Shown: positions 1 to 4,721 of the stretch, in pieces
Layout of the letters: each line of letters starts with the position of its first letter
How positions within the stretch are numbered: position 1 is the stretch's first letter
DNA from: Spirochaetales bacterium
GTDB lineage: Bacteria; Spirochaetota; Spirochaetia; Sphaerochaetales; Sphaerochaetaceae
Reading direction: 5' to 3'
DNA length: 5,683 bases
Assembly: GCA_022785155.1 (NCBI GenBank)
Contig: JALFRH010000133.1
Span: 1 to 5,683, forward strand
The notes under the pieces: generated by a model
What the model saw: the letters and a program-made list of their open reading frames with translations, nothing else
Database searches by the model: none
What the model was told of the DNA's origin: nothing
Translations under genes and position numbers: made by a program

Positions 1-69
1 GCTATTTTCCAACATCACTTCTTCAACTATTTTCCTTTTCTTGCTCAAAGGAAGCTTCTTGTACTTCAC
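1..69 (-). CDS. 5' end of an unidentified gene, GTG start, cut by the left edge
   Basis: An open minus-strand frame begins with GTG at 69-67 and continues to the window edge, giving 23 residues that start (M)KYKKLPLSKKRKIVEEV. The start is supported by an AAGGAG Shine-Dalgarno at 82-77, with the GGAG core 7 nt before the GTG, and by an in-frame stop at 120-118 that limits upstream extension. An internal ATG at 15-13 has no comparable ribosome site. The visible N-terminus is very basic and then becomes amphipathic. That would suit a DNA-binding protein or a cytosolic protein with a basic head, but 23 residues are too few to assign a family and I do not recognise it. It lies downstream of the abgB-like gene's terminator and has its own promoter-like upstream region, so it is probably a separate transcription unit. 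Confidence 0.55.
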   Translation of the reverse strand, partial: MKYKKLPLSKKRKIVEEVMLENS

Positions 70-76
70 TTTTCCT

Positions 77-82
77 CTCCTT
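77..82 (-). promoter_or_regulatory. Ribosome binding site deciding the GTG start at 69
   Basis: The minus strand reads AAGGAG, then AGGAAAA, then GTG. This near-ideal Shine-Dalgarno spacing is the main reason for calling a gene at the left edge, because the coding part inside the window is too short to judge by content. Confidence 0.6.
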
Positions 83-192
83 CTGTTACCTAGAGAGAAT
101 CTGTGGAACAAAAAGTGTTACTTAAAACGGGGGCAGATCAAAATAAATTGTTATTCAAAAATGATATTTCTCGAAAATAACAGACAAAAATT

Positions 193-209
193 GCATTTAA
201 TATAAATGC
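193..209. repeat. Perfect 7-3-7 palindrome, candidate operator
   Basis: GCATTTA, ATA, TAAATGC forms a perfect dyad: 7-bp arms around a 3-bp centre, 17 bp in all. It lies just downstream of the best -10 candidate for the leftward gene at the edge and about 125 bp before its GTG. That is where a repressor dimer would block transcription. The arms are AT-rich, there is no U-tract, and the 3-base centre is too tight for a good RNA hairpin, so an operator is a better explanation than a terminator. No regulator is identified, so the role is inferred. Confidence 0.4.
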
Positions 210-211
210 GT

Positions 212-242
212 ATATAACACCTGCTGGAAAAATAAAAGTCAA
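212..242 (-). promoter_or_regulatory. Candidate promoter for the leftward gene at the window edge
   Basis: TTGACT (242-237) matches the sigma-A -35 consensus at 5 of 6 positions. A 17-nt spacer leads to TGTTAT (219-214), and a 19-nt spacer leads to TTATAT (217-212). Each is only a moderate -10. The location fits a new transcription unit, between the abgB-like gene's terminator and the GTG start at 69. A perfect TATAAT at 286-281 lies farther upstream but has no convincing -35 at the right distance. Confidence 0.35.
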
Positions 243-309
243 AAGCAATCAGGTTACCCAACAAACACCACTAGGTATGTATTATATCTCAGGGTCTTTT
301 TCCCTAATG

Positions 310-340
310 AAAAAAGACCCAACCCTTATTGGATTGAGTC
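310..340 (-). terminator. Intrinsic terminator of the abgB-like gene
   Basis: The minus-strand RNA reads GACUCAAUCC (340-331), loop AAUAA, GGGUUGGGUC (325-316), then six U residues (315-310). All ten stem positions pair, two as G-U wobbles. Those wobbles become A-C mismatches in plus-strand RNA, so the stem is good only in the leftward direction, matching the gene. The stem begins 28 nt after the stop codon. A second perfect inverted repeat (292-301 with 311-320) shares its 3' arm and cannot form at the same time. Confidence 0.85.
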
Positions 341-368
341 CCTTCACTTCTATTACCCATGGCACCTT

Positions 369-1760
369 TTATGTTGTTTCAGCTTCCAGCTCAGTGGGTG
401 TGATCTCCTTTGGAATCGGACAGTTGTATGGAAGACCACCTGTCTTTTCCCTAAGCTGTTTCCAAGCTGTTTCAATCACTTCAGGGTTCTGGTAAATATC
501 CACAGCTGTAGCTGCAATGATCTCTCCTGCATAAAGCATTCCCCTATGGGCGAAATCGCTTTTGCCACAAGCCACAGCCTGCCAGCTATGGGCTGCCGTT
601 CCCTTTGGCCAAGTGCTTGTTCCGCACTGGGTTACAGGGCAAACCCAGCTTACGTCCCCTACATCCGAAGATCCCGGAAGCGGGATATTCCCTGCCTTGT
701 TCCAAGGCTTTGGCTTAATGTCGAAGGCACTGTCCCCTATTGTTGCAGGATCTTTTTGTGTCTTTACAATCTCAAAGGCGAAATCCATATCCTTTGCTCT
801 CGAGACAGGATTAGGTATTTCACACATATTCCTATACATCAACTCATCCAAGGCAGGAATCAGGAGAGTATTGCTTGTTCCCTTAAGGAACTTTATCTCA
901 ACCTGGGTATCTGTCATCAAAGCAGCGCCCTTTGCTATATTGTTCACCCTTTCGTAAAGGGAAGCCAGTTCAGGAGCATAAGGAGCTCTAATCTGGTAGA
1001 GGGCGGAGGCATGGGCCTGCACTATGTTCGGCGATATTCCACCTGTGTCTGTTATTGCATAGTGTATTCTTGCCGAAGAAGGCATATGCTCCCTTAAGAA
1101 CTGTACACCTATATTCATAAGCTCCAAGGCATCAAGGGCGCTTCTTCCTGCCTCTGGTGCTGCTGCAGCATGGGAGGCCTTGCCCTGGAAGCTGTAGCGG
1201 ATGGAGTCATTTGCCAAAACAGGTCCTGGAGGCATCATATTGATATCTGCAGGATGCCAGCTCAGGGCAGCGTCCAATTGGTTGAAGCAGCCCTCTCTTG
1301 CCATGAAAGTCTTACCGCTTCCACCCTCTTCAGCAGGGCAGCCGAAGTATATTACAGTACCGCTCTTTCCTTCGCTTTCAAGAAAGTGCTTGTAACCCAC
1401 AGCACCCATAAGCGCCCCCACACCCAAGAGGTTGTGGCCGCAACCATGGCCGTTTCCATTCTCCTCTATAGGAGACTTTTCAGCCACTCCCGCCTTCTGG
1501 CTTAGTCCAGGAAGGGCATCATATTCCCCTAGAAAACCAATGACCGGCTTTCCACTTCCCCAAGTGGCGCTGAAAGCTGTCTTCAAGCCTGCAAGACCTA
1601 CGGTAACGGAAAAGCCTTCCTTTTCAAGAAAGGATACATAATCCTTCACTGATTCTTTTTCTTTGAAACGGATCTCTGCATTTCCCCAAATCTTATCACT
1701 TAAGGCATAGAAGTCCGAAGCTCTTTCTTCCAGATATTTTATTACACCTTGTTTATCCAT
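369..1760 (-). CDS. abgB: AbgB-like M20-family amidohydrolase (p-aminobenzoyl-glutamate hydrolase subunit B type)
   Basis: This 463-residue cytosolic metallohydrolase is close in length to E. coli AbgB (about 480). The M20 landmarks occur in order: GEYDALPG at 78-85; GHGCGHN at 104-110, with H105 and H109 as likely metal ligands or neighbours; the catalytic and metal acidic pair E144-E145 in CPAEEGG; SWHP with H169; the lid/dimerisation domain opening at GKASHAA (193-199); TDTGG...SPNIVQAHA near 237-251; SSDVGDVSW at 364-372; and AHSW with H391. The C-terminal PYNCPIP is also typical of AbgB. The family cleaves amide bonds of aminobenzoyl-glutamate and related N-acyl amino acids. The true substrate here is unknown, because the AbgA partner is not in the window. 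ATG 1760 follows AAGGAG (1774-1769) at 8 nt. The gene starts 41 bp after the permease with no terminator between, implying co-transcription. There is no signal peptide. Family assignment is firm; the gene symbol is by resemblance. Confidence 0.88.
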   Translation of the reverse strand: MDKQGVIKYLEERASDFYALSDKIWGNAEIRFKEKESVKDYVSFLEKEGFSVTVGLAGLKTAFSATWGSGKPVIGFLGEYDALPGLSQKAGVAEKSPIEENGNGHGCGHNLLGVGALMGAVGYKHFLESEGKSGTVIYFGCPAEEGGSGKTFMAREGCFNQLDAALSWHPADINMMPPGPVLANDSIRYSFQGKASHAAAAPEAGRSALDALELMNIGVQFLREHMPSSARIHYAITDTGGISPNIVQAHASALYQIRAPYAPELASLYERVNNIAKGAALMTDTQVEIKFLKGTSNTLLIPALDELMYRNMCEIPNPVSRAKDMDFAFEIVKTQKDPATIGDSAFDIKPKPWNKAGNIPLPGSSDVGDVSWVCPVTQCGTSTWPKGTAAHSWQAVACGKSDFAHRGMLYAGEIIAATAVDIYQNPEVIETAWKQLREKTGGLPYNCPIPKEITPTELEAETT

Positions 1761-1801
1761 AAGCCTTGCTCCTTATGTAATATTATTGCACTGACTTTGA
1801 A

Positions 1802-3145
1802 TCATGTCGTATTTTTTCTTTTACCTTTGAGCAAAATGATAAGTAGTGCAATCACCAAGAGCAATGCACTGCATACTATTCCAGCCAGTCTTAAAAGGAG
1901 GGAGATTCCAGGGTCAGGAACACCTGCTGCATAGGGCTCCAATAGATTCTGGTGTATCTTCACTTCCCCAAGGAAGTAGATTGTAAAGAACAGCACCAGC
2001 TGCTCCATTACGCTTCCTGCAGTCATAAGCCTTATTTTCACCAAGGCCCTCTCTTCCTTTACATATCTCTCATCCTTCATATAATTGACGCCCACTTCAG
2101 AGACGACAATATTGGCAAAGATACTGCAGATTATTATCCCGATTATGTCCACCACTTTTGAAGGAATTGTCAGAAGAAAGGCAGAAAGGGAAGACAATAG
2201 AATACAAAGATTACTGATATTTGCTCCTTTGAAGCTCTTTTTCATGGTTTTTCCCACAACAGAGCCAAGAAAACCACTGAGGGCGATTGCCAGATAAACC
2301 ATCATAGCCATTGAAGTATTACCAACCGATGTATGGTATACAAGGCTATAGAGCATAATAAAACTCTTCATTCCTCCAACCCAATATGTTTGGAAAGTAT
2401 AGTCTTTATATTGGCGGTGCCTATATAGCTCCACCACTATGAATATCATTACCGCCACAGGTGTCAGCCACATCAAAACAGATACACCTGAAGCCTGATA
2501 CTGCCTGAGGATCAGAAGGCTTAGGAGAGCAAGAATACTGAAAAGAAAGAACACTGGATTCTTTTTTTCTCCATCAAAGGCCTTTTTTCCGTCAAACAGC
2601 CTGTCTCCATCTGTTTTCAACAAAATCCATAGAATGTAAGAGATGTAGATGAAAAAGAGAATGGGTACAACAGGGACTCTGGATTTACCTAAGACCAAGG
2701 CCACACTCATTATTACAAAATACAAAACCAGGCCTAGGCTCTTGGATTTTTTCATCGAAGGGTCCTCTTCTATGAGAGAAGCGAAAAGAGGAGTGAACAT
2801 GGCCCTCAAGGGAGAAAGCCCCACCCCTATCAAAAGGGCGCTTGGCACCAGCAATGGCTTATATAAATAGGAAAGCAGCATAAAGACCGCACCAAACAGT
2901 GCCATATAAATACCACCTTTCATTATTCTATAGGGATTCTTTATCTCTCCAAAGCCTCTGAGGCCTATGATGCATGCCCTTTCTATGGAATAGAGTATGA
3001 CTACAGGAACAAAGAAGTTTACAGTGGAAGCTTCTGCAGCCAAGAGGGAAGAGAAAATCATGAAAGGCAAAAGGGTATAGCTTTCAGATAAACTGGATAT
3101 TACAGCCAGCTCCAGCTTTGTTATTGGTTTCTTTTGGATCGGCAA
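1802..3145 (-). CDS. Polytopic membrane permease, MFS-like, TTG start
   Basis: This 447-residue inner-membrane protein has about 12 to 14 hydrophobic segments, at roughly 15-35, 43-62, 75-97, 99-120, 137-152, 157-177, 197-213, 221-239, 258-297 (probably two), 308-326, 332-350, 378-394 and 416-440. A charged loop at about 178-196 (LKTDGDRLFDGKK...) splits it into two halves, as in major facilitator permeases, and the tail is a basic GKRKN. I see no clean classical MFS signature, so the class is inferred from topology and size. The first in-frame ATG is 76 residues in. The TTG at 3145-3143 is well supported by AGGAGGTG at 3158-3151, with 7 nt after AGGAGG. The amidohydrolase follows within 41 bp, so this is the probable importer, or less likely exporter, of that enzyme's substrate or product. 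It does not look like AbgT. It could instead belong to an uncharacterised polytopic family. Confidence 0.7.
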   Translation of the reverse strand: MPIQKKPITKLELAVISSLSESYTLLPFMIFSSLLAAEASTVNFFVPVVILYSIERACIIGLRGFGEIKNPYRIMKGGIYMALFGAVFMLLSYLYKPLLVPSALLIGVGLSPLRAMFTPLFASLIEEDPSMKKSKSLGLVLYFVIMSVALVLGKSRVPVVPILFFIYISYILWILLKTDGDRLFDGKKAFDGEKKNPVFFLFSILALLSLLILRQYQASGVSVLMWLTPVAVMIFIVVELYRHRQYKDYTFQTYWVGGMKSFIMLYSLVYHTSVGNTSMAMMVYLAIALSGFLGSVVGKTMKKSFKGANISNLCILLSSLSAFLLTIPSKVVDIIGIIICSIFANIVVSEVGVNYMKDERYVKEERALVKIRLMTAGSVMEQLVLFFTIYFLGEVKIHQNLLEPYAAGVPDPGISLLLRLAGIVCSALLLVIALLIILLKGKRKNTT

Positions 3146-3150
3146 ACTAA

Positions 3151-3158
3151 CACCTCCT
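3151..3158 (-). promoter_or_regulatory. Strong ribosome binding site deciding the TTG start of the permease
   Basis: The minus strand reads AGGAGGTG, a full match to the anti-SD, and is followed shortly by TTG CCG ATC CAA. No ATG or GTG lies at a useful distance, so this site fixes a TTG start. A weak start codon behind a very strong SD is a common way to moderate membrane-protein synthesis in Gram-positive bacteria. Confidence 0.8.
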
Positions 3159-3215
3159 GGAATAACCTAAAAGCAAATAGAACAATAAAAAACAGACAAT
3201 ATCTACTTTGTTTCG

Positions 3216-3244
3216 AGTTTAAAATATGATTTATCCTGAGTCAA
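3216..3244 (-). promoter_or_regulatory. Second candidate promoter upstream of the permease
   Basis: TTGACT (3244-3239, 5 of 6 to the -35 consensus) is followed after exactly 17 nt by TAAACT (3221-3216, 4 of 6 to the -10 consensus). It lies just downstream of the TATAAT-containing candidate, so the two could be tandem promoters. The -10 is weak, so confidence is low. Confidence 0.3.
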
Positions 3245-3250
3245 TTCTGT

Positions 3251-3281
3251 ATTATATAGGCTTTTACTTTGAGGGCTTCAA
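3251..3281 (-). promoter_or_regulatory. Candidate promoter of the permease-amidohydrolase operon
   Basis: A perfect TATAAT (3256-3251) is preceded by TTGAAG (3281-3276, 4 of 6 to -35) with a long 19-nt spacer. It lies in the 220-bp gap between the DUF1801 gene and the permease, about 100 nt before the TTG start. The gap is AT-rich and I found no good terminator in it. The operon may therefore have its own promoter and also receive read-through from the genes to the right. Confidence 0.45.
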
Positions 3282-3365
3282 CTTAGGTTTGGTCCCTTTC
3301 TTATTGGTATGGCTTCGTCTTCAACTTTATAGAGTGGATTTGTTTATCGGAAAGTAAGGGTAATC

Positions 3366-3779
3366 CTATGTAATCTCTTCAATACAGGAAATGACTCTAC
3401 TGGAGATGGCTTTTATCGTAGAGGCTGGAATTTCTCTGTTATATGAGAGATACAAAGCATCTTTCTTTATTTGAAAACCTTCCAACTCTTTTTCGTAGAT
3501 CCGTAGTATTTCACTTCCAATATATAGGCTCACATATTCCTTGCAGGCTGCAAAAGAAAGAGAACAGCCAGAAAGAGAGTATGTAGGCATACTCCACAGT
3601 ATCTTTTCCTTTATTCCAGATGCGGAACCAAGGATTATATCCCTCAATAGTCTTAGATGAGGCCTGGCCTCCTCTTCCTGGAGAGCAATATATTCATCTA
3701 CACTTTCTGGAGCCTTTCCACAGTAATGCCCTTGATTGATTCTCTTGAATTCTCTTCTGCATTTTGGACAGGTCCACAT
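3366..3779 (-). CDS. Zinc-finger-headed DUF1801 (YdhG-like) protein
   Basis: This is a small soluble protein of 137 residues. An N-terminal metal-binding motif C4-x2-C7...H18-x-C20 (WTCPKC...GHYC) precedes a DUF1801-type domain from about residue 25 to 135. Hallmarks of that domain are DEYIALQ (28-34), IKEKILWSMPTYSL (56-69) with the characteristic W-x-MP, and the SFAACKEYVSLYIG strand region (75-88). DUF1801 proteins have no firmly established biochemical role. They are small alpha/beta proteins often annotated as iron-chaperone-like or simply uncharacterised. The zinc head could bind nucleic acid or be structural. ATG 3779 has GGGGAG at 3790-3785, 5 nt upstream. It begins 24 bp after the ferredoxin membrane gene, with no terminator between, so the two are probably co-transcribed. 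The stop is TAG. Domain identity is fairly sure; function is unknown. Confidence 0.78.
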   Translation of the reverse strand: MWTCPKCRREFKRINQGHYCGKAPESVDEYIALQEEEARPHLRLLRDIILGSASGIKEKILWSMPTYSLSGCSLSFAACKEYVSLYIGSEILRIYEKELEGFQIKKDALYLSYNREIPASTIKAISSRVISCIEEIT

Positions 3780-3803
3780 ATCTTCTCCCCTATTTTCTTC
3801 TGA

Positions 3804-4637
3804 CTACAATGCATCCTTGGGGCAGTTTTTGACACACTCCATACAGAGGATGCACTCTGTTCCATTTACTCTTTTTCTGGAGTTGTCGGTGACATCCACG
3901 TCCATGGGACAAACCCTTCTGCACTTACCACAGGATATGCACTTATCTTTATTGCACTTTATTCTTAGCAAAGAGAAATATGAGGATGGTTTTAAAAACA
4001 CAGTAATAGGACAAATATACTTACAGAAGGCCCTGTTGTCTTTGAGACCAAAGGCTAGAGCTATGCCGACTGTGTAATATAATATGTTCCCTACGAGAAA
4101 ACTCCAGAACATTATCCTTTCCAGGTTTCCGACACCAAGCAGGAAGAGAGAAGATACGAAGACAAGGGAAAGGATAAAGGTGAAGTACCTTATCTTTTCA
4201 AGCTTCTTTCTTCTCCCATTCCTTGGAGTCTTGTATGGAAGAAAGTCCAAGACCATTGCAGTCCAGCAGGCATATCCACACCAACCACGGCCAAAGATCA
4301 GAGGGCCGAATATCTTGGCGACTGCATAATGGATGGTGGCGGCTTCAAAGACCCCTGTAAACAGGTAATACCAGAAACCTTCCAGCTGCATATTCTCACC
4401 AGATATCAGGCCCAAGTATATAAGCATATATGAACCTACCAATAGTTGGACAATGCGTCTAGAGTGTTTGTAGTCCCTTTGAAATAGAAAGAGGCCAAAA
4501 GCCAAGGCTGTTCCTATATAAGAGAAATTGAAGAGATAGAATATATTGTCCTTCGTCTTCCAAAGGATGACTGCAACTCCCTCGAAAAGGAGCCATAACA
4601 ACAGTGGAATAAGACTTTTTTCTCTCTTCAAATCCAT
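3804..4637 (-). CDS. NapH/YccM-type membrane 4Fe-4S ferredoxin protein
   Basis: This 277-residue membrane protein has about six hydrophobic spans (roughly 9-26, 33-52, 62-78, 88-116, 150-170 and 176-198) and a cytosolic ferredoxin tail. GRGWCGYACW (C120, C124) and FCKYICP (C205, C209) are the paired C-x3-C motifs of the NapH/NosR/CcoG-like membrane electron-transfer family. In the first, the usual proline after the second cysteine is tryptophan. Two 2[4Fe-4S] ferredoxin motifs follow: C233-x2-C236-x2-C239-x3-C243-P and C262-x2-C265-x2-C268-x3-C272-P. The protein ends five residues after C272, at P-K-D-A-L. Its likely role is passing electrons between a quinone or membrane donor and a soluble reductase; the partner is not visible. 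The ATG at 4637 directly abuts the GGGGAG motif, so TTG at 4631 (codon 3) may be the real start. The gene lies downstream of the beta-galactosidase terminator. Confidence 0.85.
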   Translation of the reverse strand: MDLKREKSLIPLLLWLLFEGVAVILWKTKDNIFYLFNFSYIGTALAFGLFLFQRDYKHSRRIVQLLVGSYMLIYLGLISGENMQLEGFWYYLFTGVFEAATIHYAVAKIFGPLIFGRGWCGYACWTAMVLDFLPYKTPRNGRRKKLEKIRYFTFILSLVFVSSLFLLGVGNLERIMFWSFLVGNILYYTVGIALAFGLKDNRAFCKYICPITVFLKPSSYFSLLRIKCNKDKCISCGKCRRVCPMDVDVTDNSRKRVNGTECILCMECVKNCPKDAL

Positions 4638-4643
4638 CTCCCC
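4638..4643 (-). promoter_or_regulatory. Ribosome binding site that favours TTG 4631 over ATG 4637
   Basis: GGGGAG (4643-4638) touches the ATG at 4637 with no spacer, which should not work for initiation there. The TTG at 4631-4629, in frame two codons later, has a normal 6-nt spacer. An in-frame TAA four codons upstream of the ATG rules out a longer protein. The ferredoxin protein would then have 275 residues. Confidence 0.5.
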
Positions 4644-4690
4644 ATTTATTTATCCCTCTCTTGGGAGTAAAAATCAACGGAAAAAGTTCC

Positions 4691-4718
4691 AAAAGATTTG
4701 CCTACCGAAGTAGGCAAA
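4691..4718 (-). terminator. UUCG-capped intrinsic terminator of the beta-galactosidase gene
   Basis: The minus-strand RNA reads UUUGCCUAC (4718-4710), UUCG (4709-4706), GUAGGCAAA (4705-4697), then UCUUUU (4696-4691). The 9-bp stem is perfect and closed by C(UUCG)G, the extra-stable tetraloop. The UUCG is in the favourable order only in the leftward transcript, where the U-rich tail also lies. The stem begins 3 nt after the TGA stop at 4722. Confidence 0.88.
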
Positions 4719-4721
4719 GAA

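Noticed and set aside
113..123. AAGT-GTT-ACTT short palindrome
   Set aside because: Four-base arms are expected by chance in AT-rich DNA, and it has no relation to a promoter element.
281..286. Perfect TATAAT on the minus strand just after the abgB terminator
   Set aside because: There is no acceptable -35 at 16-19 nt (CATTAG at 17 nt) and no extended TGn. It is kept only as a remark under the other promoter candidate.
546..1097. 183-residue open frame on the plus strand
   Set aside because: It is antisense to the AbgB-like gene, whose reading frame has clear M20 motifs. The product has no recognisable domain and no ribosome site stands out.
4653..4670. TTACTCCC/GGGATAA near-palindrome before the ferredoxin gene
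   Set aside because: It has only 4+3 bp with a bulge and no U-tract. It is too weak to call a terminator or operator.
4649..4677. TTGATT - 17 nt - GATAAA on the minus strand as a promoter for the ferredoxin gene
   Set aside because: The predicted transcription start (~4642) would fall inside the Shine-Dalgarno, leaving no usable leader, and the -10 matches only 4 of 6. The gene may rely on read-through or on another promoter.
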